64,000 nt of DNA from Stenotrophomonas sepilia (lineage in GTDB: Bacteria > Pseudomonadota > Gammaproteobacteria > Xanthomonadales > Xanthomonadaceae): the NCBI RefSeq assembly GCF_003244875.1, contig NZ_LXXZ01000054.1, positions 59,041-123,040 of the forward strand, in the 5' to 3' direction. The notes beneath the pieces were generated by a model. It was not told the origin of the DNA. It worked only from the letters and a program-made list of their open reading frames with translations, and did no database searches. The position numbers and the translations under genes were made by a program. Positions 55,769-64,000 of the stretch are shown piece after piece; within the stretch, counting starts at the first letter, position 1, and each line of letters starts with the position of its first letter.

Positions 55769-56471
55769 CGCCCTGGCTCACGGCTTCAGCCACGCGTGCG
55801 GCAAGCATGCGCCCGCCACGTTCGGCTCCGCGCACTGCGCGGCGGTCGCCATGGGCGGGCGTGCGCAGGGCCTGCAGAAGGTGCTGGGCAAGATTGCCCT
55901 CCCACAACGATTCCACCGCACCCATCGCCACGTAGTTCTCCACGCCCGGTGCGAACACCGGTGAGGTCTGGCTCAGCGCCTGCAGTTTATCCAGCGGCTG
56001 CTTGGTCACCCGGGCCATCGCGCGCAGGTCCATCACCCGCACCTGCGCATCCGGCAGGGCATGGATGTGGTCGGCCATCAGCCCGAACGAGAGGAAGCCA
56101 CCACTGACGGATTCACCGTAGACCAGCGTGACCAGTCGGGCGCCACGTCGACGCGCGAGATCCAGCGTCTGCGCCAGGTGCGCGAAACAGCCGTTGATGC
56201 CGAGCAGTTCGTCGCGGCGTGCCAGGCGCTGGCCGGCGGTGTCGACCAGCATCACGATCGGTTGCTGCGGATGCGCGGCGGTGCTGGCCAGCACCGTTTC
56301 GGCCAGTGCCAGTGCGTGGTCCACGCCCACCTCGAGCTTGTTGGCGGTGCCGATCACAGTCACATCGCCGTTGTCGGTGGTGGCGCTGCCGGTCAGCACC
56401 GAATCGCTCACCGCAATGGCATGCCCATGCGGAAACAGGGCATCGAGCAGTGTCTGCAACGGCATGCTCAT
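55761..56471 (-). CDS. mdcE: Malonate decarboxylase gamma subunit
   Basis: 236 residues of the carboxyltransferase fold: GTANKLEVGVDHALALAETV, MLVDTAGQRLARRDELLGIN and VYGESVSGGFLSFGLMAD. It forms the decarboxylase with MdcD. Overlaps mdcD (ATGA). Confidence 0.9.
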   Translation of the reverse strand: MSMPLQTLLDALFPHGHAIAVSDSVLTGSATTDNGDVTVIGTANKLEVGVDHALALAETVLASTAAHPQQPIVMLVDTAGQRLARRDELLGINGCFAHLAQTLDLARRRGARLVTLVYGESVSGGFLSFGLMADHIHALPDAQVRVMDLRAMARVTKQPLDKLQALSQTSPVFAPGVENYVAMGAVESLWEGNLAQHLLQALRTPAHGDRRAVRGAERGGRMLAARVAEAVSQGDA

Positions 56472-57376
56472 GGCAGGCTCCGGTCGCCGGTGGCGGTGAG
56501 GAATTCATCGGTGTCGAGCAGTGGCAGGCGTTCGGGGTGGGCAATGCCCAGCCGCGCCCAGATCTCCAGGCCATCGCGGCAATCGCCCCAGGCCCGCACG
56601 CGCGCCTTCAAGGCCGCATGGCGTTCCTGCAATGCGGCCAGTGCAGCATCCGGGTCAGTGCCGCCCGCATCGGGGTGCAGCGCGTCGCGCGCGGCCAGCG
56701 CGAATGCTTCAAGGGCATCGGGCACCAGCACCTGCGCCTGGTCGATCAGGTACCGGTGCTTGCCACCGGTCACACGCCAGACCAGCGCGCGATCGCGTGA
56801 GTCGAACTCTTCCACGCCGCGAACGGTTTCGATCACCTCCGGTCCGGACAGCGACATCCGGCCTTCCTCGGACATGATGACCGTGGTGCAGCAGCGGGCA
56901 ACGATGCCCATGCCACCGAAGGCGCCGTTGCCGCTGCCGATCAGCGCGATCACCGGCACGCCCGCTGCACGCGCGTCCAGGGTGGCGCGCATGATCTCGG
57001 AGATCGCAATCAGGCCCGCATTGGCTTCGTGCAGCCGCACGCCGCCGGTATCGAGCAGCAGCAGCACGCCGTCAGGGCGGGTGTGCGCTGCACGGCGCAG
57101 CAGCCCGGTCAGCTTGGCGCCATGCACTTCGCCCACGCCGCCGCCCATGAATTCACCCTGTTGTGCGGCCAGCAGCACGTGTTTGCCCTGCAGCCTGGCC
57201 TCGCCGACGACGATGCCATCGTCGAACGCGGCCGGCTGGTCGAGCTGGGCCAGGTGCGGACTCATCATCCGTCGCGCCGGGCCGAGGAACTCGTGGAACG
57301 AGCCAGCGTCGACCAGCCCGGCGATGCGCTCGCGCGCATCGGCTTCGTAATAGCTGTGGCGCTGTACGTGGTTCAT
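56468..57376 (-). CDS. mdcD: Malonate decarboxylase beta subunit
   Basis: 302 residues, biotin-independent carboxyltransferase subunit: SYYEADARERIAGLVDAGSF, DGVLLLLDTGGVRLHEANAG, ALIGSGNGAFGGMGIVARCC and EGRMSLSGPEVIETVRGVEE. Decarboxylates malonyl bound to the acyl carrier, giving acetyl-thioester. Overlaps the mdcC stop (ATGA). Confidence 0.92.
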   Translation of the reverse strand: MNHVQRHSYYEADARERIAGLVDAGSFHEFLGPARRMMSPHLAQLDQPAAFDDGIVVGEARLQGKHVLLAAQQGEFMGGGVGEVHGAKLTGLLRRAAHTRPDGVLLLLDTGGVRLHEANAGLIAISEIMRATLDARAAGVPVIALIGSGNGAFGGMGIVARCCTTVIMSEEGRMSLSGPEVIETVRGVEEFDSRDRALVWRVTGGKHRYLIDQAQVLVPDALEAFALAARDALHPDAGGTDPDAALAALQERHAALKARVRAWGDCRDGLEIWARLGIAHPERLPLLDTDEFLTATGDRSLP

Positions 57377-57693
57377 GGCGCGCCTCCGGCCAGCAGGGTT
57401 TCCACAGCCTGGTCCAGGCGCAGGCTGACCACGGCCGGGGTCGCACCGGCGTCGTTGATCGAGACGCGCACATCGCGCAGCGGATGACGCTGTGCGAAGT
57501 CGTTGATCACCGCCTGCCAGATGCTGCCGAAGCCCTGCGCGGCGGTGATGACGCGCACCGTCATCGCGCCCTGCTGCGCCGCCGGTTCCAGCAGGATTTC
57601 CAGGTTGCCCGACGCCAGCACGCCCACCAGCACCGCATCGCGCGCGAACGGCACGTCGGTGCGGCCTTCGAATCGATAGTCGAGGGTTTCCAT
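57373..57693 (-). CDS. mdcC: Malonate decarboxylase acyl carrier (delta) subunit
   Basis: 106 residues: VLVGVLASGNLEILLEPA holds the Ser (near residue 31) that carries the phosphoribosyl-dephospho-CoA group. It ends in overlap with mdcD; 10 bases lie between mdcA stop and its start. Small size is normal. Confidence 0.9.
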   Translation of the reverse strand: METLDYRFEGRTDVPFARDAVLVGVLASGNLEILLEPAAQQGAMTVRVITAAQGFGSIWQAVINDFAQRHPLRDVRVSINDAGATPAVVSLRLDQAVETLLAGGAP

Positions 57694-57703
57694 GCTCAGC
57701 CCC

Positions 57704-59347
57704 TTACCAGTTGCGGAAGCGCTTGGGCGGGTCGTACAGACCGCCGGACCAGCGCACCAGGTCCTTCACCGAACGCGCCGCCAGCAGGTCACGGCTGGCA
57801 TCGCGCACGGAGATGCCGAGGTCACCGGGACGGCGGATCACGCCGCGGTCGCGCAGGTTCTCCACCATCGCGCGGTCGCGCCCGATGCCCACGGCGGTAT
57901 AGCCGGCCACGCCACGGATCGCCTGTTCGCGCTCCTCGGGGGTGCGGCACAGCAGCAGGTTGGCGATGCCTTCCTCGGTCAGCACATGGCTGACGTCGTC
58001 GCCGTAGATCATCACCGGCGGCAGCGGCATGTTCGCGCGTTCGGCCAGTTCCCAGGCGTCGAGGCGGTCAACGAATGCCGGGGCCATGTGCTCGCGGAAG
58101 GTTTCCACCATCTGCACCACCAGTTTGCGCCCGCGTGGCATCTCGCCCGGGCGTGCGGCCTGCTGGCCGGCCTTGATCCAGGCCTCGCTGGCATGGCGGC
58201 GGCCGCGCGCGTCCGAGCCCATGTTCGGTGCGCCGCCGAAGCCGGCGATGCGGTCGCGGGTGGCAGTGGAACTGTTGCCCTGCAGGTCGATCTGCAGGGT
58301 GGAACCGATGAACATGTCGCAGGCATACAGGCCTGCGGTCTGCGAGAACGCGCGGTTGGAACGCATCGAGCCGTCGGCGCCGGTGAAAAACACATCGCCC
58401 CGCGCGGCAATGTATTTCTCCATGCCCAGTTCCGAACCGAACGAATGCACCGATCTGACGAAGCCCGATTCGATCGCCGGAATCAGTGCCGGGTGTGGGT
58501 TCAACGCCCAGTGCTGGCAGATCTTTCCCTTCAGACCGAGCGATTCGGCGTAGGTGGGGAGCAGCAGTTCGATGGCGGCCGTATCGAAGCCGATGCCGTG
58601 ATTCAAACGATTCACGCCGTACTCGGCGTAGATGCCCTTGATGGCCATCATTGCCATCAGTACCTGGATTTCGGAGATCTGCGCAGGGTCGCGGGTGAAC
58701 AGCGGCTCGATATGGTTCGGCTTCGGCGCCTGCACCACGAAGTTGACCCAGTCCGCAGGAACATCGACGCGGGGGAGGCTGTCAACGATCTCGTTGACCT
58801 GGGCGATGACGATGCCGCCACCGAAGGCGGTGGCTTCGACGATCACCGGAGTGTCTTCCGTATTCGGCCCGGTATAGAGATTGCCGTGGCGGTCGGCGGC
58901 CTGCGCGGCGACCAGCGCTACGCGCGGCGTAAGGTCGATGAAGTAGCGGCCGAACAGTTCCAGGTAGGTGTGGATGGCACCGATCTGGATGCGCCCTTCG
59001 GCCACCAGGTTGGCCAGTCGCACCGATTGCGGGCCGGAGAACGAGAAATCCAGTTTCGAGGCGATGCCACGCTCGAATACGTCCAGGTGCGAGGGCAGTG
59101 AGAGGACCGACTGCACCATGTGCAGGTCATGCACGCGGGCGGGGTCGAGGTCGGCCAGCGCCTGGGCGAGGAAATCGGCCTGCTTCTGGTTGTTGCCCTC
59201 CAGGCAGACCTTGTCGCCTGGCTCCAGCACTGCGTGCAGCAACTCGCCGACGTCGCTGCTGGCGACCTCGCGTCCCCGGGCCCACGGCGCGGCACGTTCC
59301 AGGCGGGCCTGGCGACTGCGTTCCAACGTATCCCAGCTCGGGTTCAT
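57704..59347 (-). CDS. mdcA: Malonate decarboxylase alpha subunit (acyl carrier transferase)
   Basis: 547 residues of the CoA-transferase-like family: EPGDKVCLEGNNQKQADFLA, IDLTPRVALVAAQAADRHGN, CQHWALNPHPALIPAIESGF and GSTLQIDLQGNSSTATRDRI. It exchanges malonate for acetate on MdcC. ATG 59347 is used; the longer frame crosses the promoter repeat. First gene of the operon, preceded by the direct repeat at 59374-59392. Confidence 0.93.
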   Translation of the reverse strand: MNPSWDTLERSRQARLERAAPWARGREVASSDVGELLHAVLEPGDKVCLEGNNQKQADFLAQALADLDPARVHDLHMVQSVLSLPSHLDVFERGIASKLDFSFSGPQSVRLANLVAEGRIQIGAIHTYLELFGRYFIDLTPRVALVAAQAADRHGNLYTGPNTEDTPVIVEATAFGGGIVIAQVNEIVDSLPRVDVPADWVNFVVQAPKPNHIEPLFTRDPAQISEIQVLMAMMAIKGIYAEYGVNRLNHGIGFDTAAIELLLPTYAESLGLKGKICQHWALNPHPALIPAIESGFVRSVHSFGSELGMEKYIAARGDVFFTGADGSMRSNRAFSQTAGLYACDMFIGSTLQIDLQGNSSTATRDRIAGFGGAPNMGSDARGRRHASEAWIKAGQQAARPGEMPRGRKLVVQMVETFREHMAPAFVDRLDAWELAERANMPLPPVMIYGDDVSHVLTEEGIANLLLCRTPEEREQAIRGVAGYTAVGIGRDRAMVENLRDRGVIRRPGDLGISVRDASRDLLAARSVKDLVRWSGGLYDPPKRFRNW

Positions 59348-59373
59348 TGACCGGCTTCCGACGGGTGTTGAAA

Positions 59374-59392
59374 TAATTACGGCATAATTACG
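59374..59392. promoter_or_regulatory. Direct repeat upstream of mdcA, probable GntR operator
   Basis: TAATTACG occurs twice, 11 bases apart (59374 and 59385), with linker GCA; the TAATTA cores also read as an inverted pair. It is AT-rich in a GC-rich context and 27 bases before mdcA, so it is a likely promoter/operator bound by the GntR regulator. Confidence 0.6.
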
Positions 59393-59425
59393 AAGTGGGT
59401 ACAACCTGCAGTGCAGCAAAAAGAA

Positions 59426-59447
59426 GGGCCCGCGCGGAGGCGGGCCC
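59426..59447 (-). terminator. Terminator of the TonB-receptor transcript
   Basis: GGGCCCGC and GCGGGCCC form an 8-bp stem; on the minus strand it is followed by TTCTTTTT. It lies downstream of the receptor gene. A second perfect hairpin (GTGCCGACC, AAA, GGTCGGCAC at 59471-59491) lies between. Confidence 0.75.
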
Positions 59448-59510
59448 ATTCAGGGTGTGGGGTGTGGGGTGTGCCGACCAAAGGTCGGCACCCACCGGTT
59501 CGCAGGTGGC

Positions 59511-61718
59511 TCAGAACTTCCAGCGCAGGCTGGCCGATACGAAGCGCGGCTCGCCGTAGTTGTTGTAGTCCAGGTTGGCCCAGTAAGTCTTGTCCAGCGC
59601 GTTGCGCACGCTCAGCGTTGCAGTCCAGCTGTCGCTGATGCGGTAGTTGGCATTGAATTGCACCAGCATGTACGCCGGCTGGTTCACGGTCACCGTGCCG
59701 CCCAGCGGGTAGGCGATGTTGTAGCCCTGCACCTTGCTCTGCCACTGCAGGCCACCGCCGATGCTCAGGCGTTCCAGCGCACCGCGCAGCTGCAGTTGCG
59801 TGTTGAGCTGCAGCAGGTCCTTGGGCGGGTTGGCGTACAGCAGGTCGGTGGCGGCGCGGGTGACCTTGACGTGGGTGTAGCCGGCATTGACCGTCCAGCC
59901 CGGCAGGATTTCGCCGTTGATATCCATCTCCCAGCCACGCGCCTTGGTACCGTTGACGCCGATGTAGGCCGAGCTGCCGTCGCTGAGCGAACCCTCCGGC
60001 ACGCCCATGTCACGCACCGCGTAGTTGTCCTGCTTGGCCTCGAACACAGCGGCATTTGCGGTCAGGCGGCCATCGAACCACTGCGTCTTGATGCCCGCTT
60101 CCAGGTTCGAGCCCTGCACCGGCGCCAGCAGGTTCTCGTTGCGGTCCTTGTAGTTCTGCGGATTGAAGATCTCGGTGTAGCTGGCATAGGCCGACACGTT
60201 CGGGGTGATCTCGTAGACCAGGCCCACGTACGGAGTGACTTCATCACTCACCTTGTACGCACCGCTGGTGCCGGTATAGGCGCCGGCGGCGTTGTAGGAG
60301 CGGGTGAGGGTTTCCCACCGGCTCAGGCGTGCACCGGCGATCAGCGACAGCGGATCGGCCAGGTGCAGGCGGGTGGCCAGATAGACGCCACTCTGCGTGG
60401 TCTTGGCCACGCGGCGCGCGCCGGTGCGGCGGTAGGTCACCTCGGAGATATCGCCGTTCCAGCTGTAGACGTTGGGGATGTAGTAGCAGCGCTCGCGTGC
60501 ACCCGTGGCGCTGACACACGTTGCCCAGTCGCTCGGGAAGTTCAGCGCCACGGTGTTCGTGGTCCCTTCCAGATCCGACCACTGGGCACCGACCGTGAGG
60601 TCGTGGTCGCGGCCGAACAGCGGGAAGCTGCCGGTCAGGTAAGCATCGACATTGCGGCGGGTGTCTTTCGAATCACCGGCGGCCGCACGCAGGAAGATGC
60701 CCGAGCCGGTCACCGGGTCCGGGTTGCCGGTGCCGTACAGGCGCACGTTCTGCACGTTGCCGCGGGTGTAGGCGGTGTTGATCTTCAGCAGCCAGTTGTC
60801 GCCGAAGCGCTGTTCCAGGTTGGCGAAGGCGGTGTTGCTCTCGCGCTTCCAGTAGCTCCACTTCGGCGACAGGTTGGTCGAGCGCGGCAGATGGGCGAAA
60901 TTGCCCTGGCTGTCGAAGAACGGCACGGTGCCCCAGGTCGAACCGGTCGGGTTGTTGTCCTGGGTCTGGTAGCCGAGGGTGAGGGTGGTGCTGTCGGTGA
61001 CATCGCCTTCCAGCACCGCCATGCCGGCCATCTTGTTCTCGTCGTAACGGTCGTAATACAGGCCACGATCGGTGTAGGCGGCGACCACGCGGCTGCGGAA
61101 ACGGCCGTCATCGGTCAGCGGCGCGGTGACATCGGCTTCCATGCGGCGGTAGTCCCAGCTGCCGGCGCTGACCGCGAACGACGCGTCGAATTCCTTGCCG
61201 GGGCGCTTGCGCAGCAGGTTGACCGTGGCCGACGGCACGCCGGCGCCGCTGAGCAGGCCGTTGGCACCGCGGATCACTTCGATGCGGTCGTAGAAGGCGG
61301 TGTCGTATTCCTGGTTGGTGGAGCCGCTGTAGGTGGGAATGCCGTCGACCTGGAAGTCGGTGATGGCGAAGCCACGCGCGTAGTACAGCGGGCGCTGCGT
61401 GTCATAGAAGGACACGCTGACGCCGGTCACGTTGCGCATCACATCGTTGATGCTGAACAGTGATTCGTCCTGCAGGCGCTGCAGGCTGATCGCGGTGGCC
61501 GACTGCGGGGTTTCCTGCAGGGTGATCGGCAGGCGCGTGGTACTGGCCGGCGGAGCGGACCGCTCGGCCCGGACGCTGACCCGGTCCAGGGTCTTGGCAT
61601 CGGCGGCGGCATCGGTGGCGGCGAACGCGGCGGGCGTGACCAGCAGGGTCAGCGACGAAAGCAGGGCAGCCGGCAGCAGCGCGCGGCGGGGCAGGCGGTT
61701 ACGGACAGGCAGGGGCAT
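59511..61718 (-). CDS. TonB-dependent siderophore receptor
   Basis: 735 residues: signal peptide (ALLPAALLSSLTLLVTPAAF), TonB-box-like start RVSVRAERS, plug domain (ITLQETPQSATAISLQRLQD; ARGFAITDFQVDGIPTYSG; GLLSGAGVPSATVNLLRKRP) and a 22-strand barrel ending in aromatic ASLRWKF. Resembles ferric-coprogen/FhuE- or pyoverdine-type receptors. ATG 61718 gives the signal peptide. The AT-rich stretch upstream may hold a Fur site. Ligand unknown. Confidence 0.88.
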   Translation of the reverse strand: MPLPVRNRLPRRALLPAALLSSLTLLVTPAAFAATDAAADAKTLDRVSVRAERSAPPASTTRLPITLQETPQSATAISLQRLQDESLFSINDVMRNVTGVSVSFYDTQRPLYYARGFAITDFQVDGIPTYSGSTNQEYDTAFYDRIEVIRGANGLLSGAGVPSATVNLLRKRPGKEFDASFAVSAGSWDYRRMEADVTAPLTDDGRFRSRVVAAYTDRGLYYDRYDENKMAGMAVLEGDVTDSTTLTLGYQTQDNNPTGSTWGTVPFFDSQGNFAHLPRSTNLSPKWSYWKRESNTAFANLEQRFGDNWLLKINTAYTRGNVQNVRLYGTGNPDPVTGSGIFLRAAAGDSKDTRRNVDAYLTGSFPLFGRDHDLTVGAQWSDLEGTTNTVALNFPSDWATCVSATGARERCYYIPNVYSWNGDISEVTYRRTGARRVAKTTQSGVYLATRLHLADPLSLIAGARLSRWETLTRSYNAAGAYTGTSGAYKVSDEVTPYVGLVYEITPNVSAYASYTEIFNPQNYKDRNENLLAPVQGSNLEAGIKTQWFDGRLTANAAVFEAKQDNYAVRDMGVPEGSLSDGSSAYIGVNGTKARGWEMDINGEILPGWTVNAGYTHVKVTRAATDLLYANPPKDLLQLNTQLQLRGALERLSIGGGLQWQSKVQGYNIAYPLGGTVTVNQPAYMLVQFNANYRISDSWTATLSVRNALDKTYWANLDYNNYGEPRFVSASLRWKF

Positions 61719-61831
61719 GGTGGGCTCGAGGCTTGGAAACGGGGAAGGGCGGCAACAGTCGTCCAGCACCCGGGGCGGCGGCTTCGGGCACGGTCAGGTC
61801 CTTCTGGAGAGGCGCGATCACTGCGCAGGAC

Positions 61832-61855
61832 GCAAATGTAAATAATTCTTAACAA
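61832..61855. promoter_or_regulatory. AT-rich possible Fur box upstream of the TonB receptor
   Basis: AATGTAAATAATTCTTAAC lies about 120 bases before the receptor ATG in a GC-rich context. Only part matches the Fur consensus hexamers (AATAAT), so this is a weak call supported mainly by location. Confidence 0.3.
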
Positions 61856-61909
61856 GATTACAATTCGCGTCATTGCGTAGAGGCTTTCCGGCATCCAGCA
61901 GGCTTCCTG

Positions 61910-61975
61910 TTGAGCCGAGCCCATGCTCGGCTGTTGGCAGCCGCGAAGAGCAGCCGAGCGCAGGCTCGGCTCTAC
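61910..61975. repeat. REP palindrome pair
   Basis: GAGCCGAGCCCATGCTCGGC and the inverted GCCGAGCGCAGGCTCGGCTC arm end in CTAC, between the receptor and mqo genes. Same class as at 39298 and 40604, with one arm slightly degenerate. Confidence 0.75.
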
Positions 61976-61999
61976 AGGCGGTGGCCCGCCCAGACGAGA

Positions 62000-62021
62000 A
62001 CGGCCACCCGAAGGTGGCCGT
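62000..62021 (-). terminator. Terminator of mqo
   Basis: On the minus strand ACGGCCACC, loop TTCG, GGTGGCCGT form a perfect 9-bp stem followed by TCTCGTCT. It lies 27 bases after the mqo stop. The TTCG tetraloop is typical of strong terminators, the T-run is weak. Confidence 0.75.
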
Positions 62022-62048
62022 CCGTCTGCATCGAAGGAACGCGCGGGC

Positions 62049-63740
62049 TTACAGCGCCTGCAGTTCCTCATTGGCATTGCGCTTTTCCTTCGCCGGAGCC
62101 GGAGCCGCAGCGGCCGGAGCCGGCACCGCCGCGTTCGCATCCACCGGCACCTCCAGGTACGGCAGGTGCAGGGTCTGGCTGGTCAGCGTACGGATCTCGT
62201 TCACCAGCGCCGGGCTGTCGTTGAGCTTGCGCCCATACGACGGCACGATCTCGCGCAGGCGGGTTTCCCAACCGGCCTTCATCTGGTCCGGGAAGGCCTT
62301 GGCCATCAGGTCCAGCATGATCGGCGGCGAGGTCGACGCGCCCGGCGACGCGCCGAGCAGTGCGGCGATGGTGTGGTCCTTGTCGGTCACGATCTCGGTA
62401 CCGAACTGCAGCACCGGGCCCTTCAGCGGATCGCGCTTGATGATCTGCACGCGCTGGCCGGCGGTGACCAGCTTCCAGTCACCCGGCTTGGCATTGGGGA
62501 AGTACTTGACCAGTTCGGCCTGGCGGTCGGCATCGTTCAGGCGCGCCTGGCCCATCAGGTACTGCACCAGGTCCAGGTTGTCCTTGCCCACTTCCAGCAT
62601 CGGGCCAACGTTGTTGTGGGTCACCGAGGAATACAGGTCCCACCACGAGCCGTGCTTGAGGAACTTGGTGCTGTACAGCGCAAACGGCCCGAACAGGACC
62701 ACCGGTTTGCCGTCCAGCTTGCGCGCATCCAGGTGCGGCACCGACATCGGCGGCGAACCGGTCTCGGCCATGCCGTAGGCTTTCACGCCATGGCGCGAGG
62801 TCACGTCCTGGCCCTGGAAGGCGAGGAACTGGCCACCGACCGGGAAGCCGGCATAGTCCTTCGACTCCGGAATGCCGGACATCTGCAGCAGCTTCAGCGC
62901 GGCGCCGCCGGCACCGATGAACACGAAGCGGGTGTGGGTGGTGGTTTCGGTGCCAGCCTTGAGATCCTTCACCGTGACGTTCCAGCTCTTGTCGGCGTTC
63001 TGTCGCAGCGCGGTCACTTCATGGTTCAGGTGCAGGCTGAAGTTCGGGCTGCGCTGCAGGCCGGCGGTCAGCTGGCGGGTGATCACACCGAAGTTGACGT
63101 CGGTACCGAGCGGCATCCAGGTCGCCGCCACCTTCTGCTTCGGGTCGCGGCCTTCCATCAGCAGCGGCGCCCACTGCTTGATCTGTGCCGGATCTTCCGA
63201 GTACTGCATGCCGTAGAACAGCGGGTTCTTCACCAGCGCCTGCTGGCGCTTGTGCAGGTAGGCGATGTTGTCATCGCCCCAGACGAAGCTCATGTGCGGC
63301 GTCGGGTTGATGAAGTCGCTGGGCTGGCTCAGCCGGCCTTCCTTCACCTGGTGCGACCAGAACTGGCGCGAGACCTCGAACGATTCGGCGATGCCGACCG
63401 CGCGCTTGGTCTCGATGCTGCCATCGGGCAGTTCCGGGGTGTAGTTCAGTTCGGCGAACGCCGAATGGCCGGTGCCGGCGTTGTTCCAGCCGTCGGAGCT
63501 TTCACCGGCGACGCCGTCGAGGCGTTCGTAGACCTGGATGTTCCAGTCCGGCTGCAGTTCCTGCAGGTAGGTGGCCAGGGTAATGCTCATGATGCCGGCG
63601 CCGACCAGCACCACATCGACGGGCTTGTCGTTGCTGGCGGCGGGCACCGAGCGCTGGGTCAGCGGCCAGTACAGGAACAGCGCGGCGGCCAGCAACAGCA
63701 GCACGAGCAGGGCGAGAAGAGCCTTGCCAAATTTCTTCAT
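62049..63740 (-). CDS. mqo: Malate:quinone oxidoreductase
   Basis: 563 residues. N-terminal membrane helix ([20 protein letters not shown]), then FAD-binding [57 protein letters not shown] and a C-terminal part with [20 protein letters not shown]. It oxidises malate to oxaloacetate at the membrane, feeding electrons to quinone. The N-terminal anchor is longer than in many Mqo proteins, and there is a C-terminal Ala/Pro-rich tail. ATG 63740 is used. A terminator hairpin follows. Confidence 0.93.
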   Translation of the reverse strand: MKKFGKALLALLVLLLLAAALFLYWPLTQRSVPAASNDKPVDVVLVGAGIMSITLATYLQELQPDWNIQVYERLDGVAGESSDGWNNAGTGHSAFAELNYTPELPDGSIETKRAVGIAESFEVSRQFWSHQVKEGRLSQPSDFINPTPHMSFVWGDDNIAYLHKRQQALVKNPLFYGMQYSEDPAQIKQWAPLLMEGRDPKQKVAATWMPLGTDVNFGVITRQLTAGLQRSPNFSLHLNHEVTALRQNADKSWNVTVKDLKAGTETTTHTRFVFIGAGGAALKLLQMSGIPESKDYAGFPVGGQFLAFQGQDVTSRHGVKAYGMAETGSPPMSVPHLDARKLDGKPVVLFGPFALYSTKFLKHGSWWDLYSSVTHNNVGPMLEVGKDNLDLVQYLMGQARLNDADRQAELVKYFPNAKPGDWKLVTAGQRVQIIKRDPLKGPVLQFGTEIVTDKDHTIAALLGASPGASTSPPIMLDLMAKAFPDQMKAGWETRLREIVPSYGRKLNDSPALVNEIRTLTSQTLHLPYLEVPVDANAAVPAPAAAAPAPAKEKRNANEELQAL

Positions 63741-64000
63741 GGGGGCGGGATCGTTGGCGGAGGGGAAGGGGTCAGGATGCGCGTGGGGCAGGGAAAGGGC
63801 GTGAAGAAACAACGCCTTGCCGCATCCAGGTGCGATTCTAACCGGATCCGGTCCGTTTTTGATGCAACGCAGCATCCGGTCGGCGGTCCTCTACCATAGC
63901 GCCAGGCCATGCCCGGCGACGCGGCCGTCCCTGCGGATGCCGATGCCGCCCGGCCGCGGGGCGTCGAAGGCGTTTCCCGGGAGTGCAGGCAGCCGGGTCA
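63741..64000. other. Region upstream of mqo to the window end
   Basis: Contains the presumed mqo promoter (AT-richer around 63830-63865). An open frame on the plus strand from ATG 63909 runs to the window end with only about 30 codons visible; composition is Ala/Arg/Pro-rich and it cannot be judged as a gene. No RNA gene or repeat recognised. Confidence 0.35.

Noticed and set aside
57692..59101. A long plus-strand open frame opposite mdcA
   Set aside because: Antisense shadow of a clearly recognised gene.
59374..59392. Fur box before mdcA
   Set aside because: The AT-rich repeat does not fit Fur hexamers and the operon is catabolic; a GntR operator is the better explanation.

Overview
The window is high-GC gammaproteobacterial DNA that I place in Stenotrophomonas (S. 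maltophilia complex or a close relative). The main reason is a set of short palindromic repeats with GTAG heads between genes (39298, 40604, 41345, 50917, 51025, 51798, 61910), typical of that genus. The core gene content also fits: malonate decarboxylase, malate:quinone oxidoreductase, TerC-CBS protein, diguanylate cyclases and a TonB receptor. No rRNA, tRNA or CRISPR array was seen.

Positions 1 to about 18.1 kb look like an integrated genomic island. Base composition is lower and more mixed than in the rest. It opens with overlapping recombinase genes: a truncated upstream gene, two large tyrosine recombinases and a small coiled-coil protein, resembling Tn554 tnpA/B/C or recombinase-in-trio elements. 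Cargo follows: a DUF6602-type putative nuclease, an antitoxin-like protein of the MbcA/ParS/Xre class with no visible toxin, and an OLD-nuclease plus UvrD-helicase pair that looks like a Gabija anti-phage system. Next is a heavy-metal efflux operon (CDF transporter, a 50-aa protein, czcCBA, a 92-aa CDF-tail-like protein), divergent from a MerR regulator with a textbook 19-bp-spacer MerR promoter between them. Then come a CDKN3-like phosphatase and a HAD-like protein fused to an antitoxin-like domain, with three 25-bp-period direct repeats upstream of the latter.

From 18.1 kb the sequence is core-like. A LysR gene diverges from an NTF2-like/SDR pair. Positions 20.4-30.2 kb form a compact sugar locus: GMC dehydrogenase, gluconate-2-dehydrogenase subunit-3-like protein, cytochrome c, DUF1080 hydrolase, three TIM-barrel isomerase/epimerase-like proteins, a Gfo/Idh/MocA oxidoreductase, an MFS permease and a LacI regulator. 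The identical palindrome TGCAATCGATTGCA lies in front of both arms, so the locus is probably one regulon. The content suggests oxidation of glycosides at C3 in the periplasm followed by cleavage of the 3-keto sugar.

Positions 30.3-40.5 kb hold two diguanylate cyclases, an AI-2E family transporter, a thioesterase, a PNPOx-like stress protein, a DUF2975 membrane protein with its HTH partner, a TerC-CBS protein and a metallophosphoesterase. Positions 40.6-44.2 kb encode a bufferin/Hvf-type RiPP metallophore cluster (DoxX protein, EGKCG precursor carrying two EF-hands, MNIO maturase, DUF2063 partner, ferric-reductase-like membrane protein). It diverges from an alpha/beta hydrolase, TlpA-like, response regulator and histidine kinase group; three copies of a TACAGT...TACA motif lie between them.

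Positions 48.2-64 kb carry an MFS transporter, a nucleoside hydrolase, a GntR regulator with an SLC13-type transporter and the full malonate decarboxylase operon mdcACDEGBH, a TonB-dependent siderophore receptor and mqo. Functional calls rest on reading motifs and family resemblance by eye; no database search was possible.
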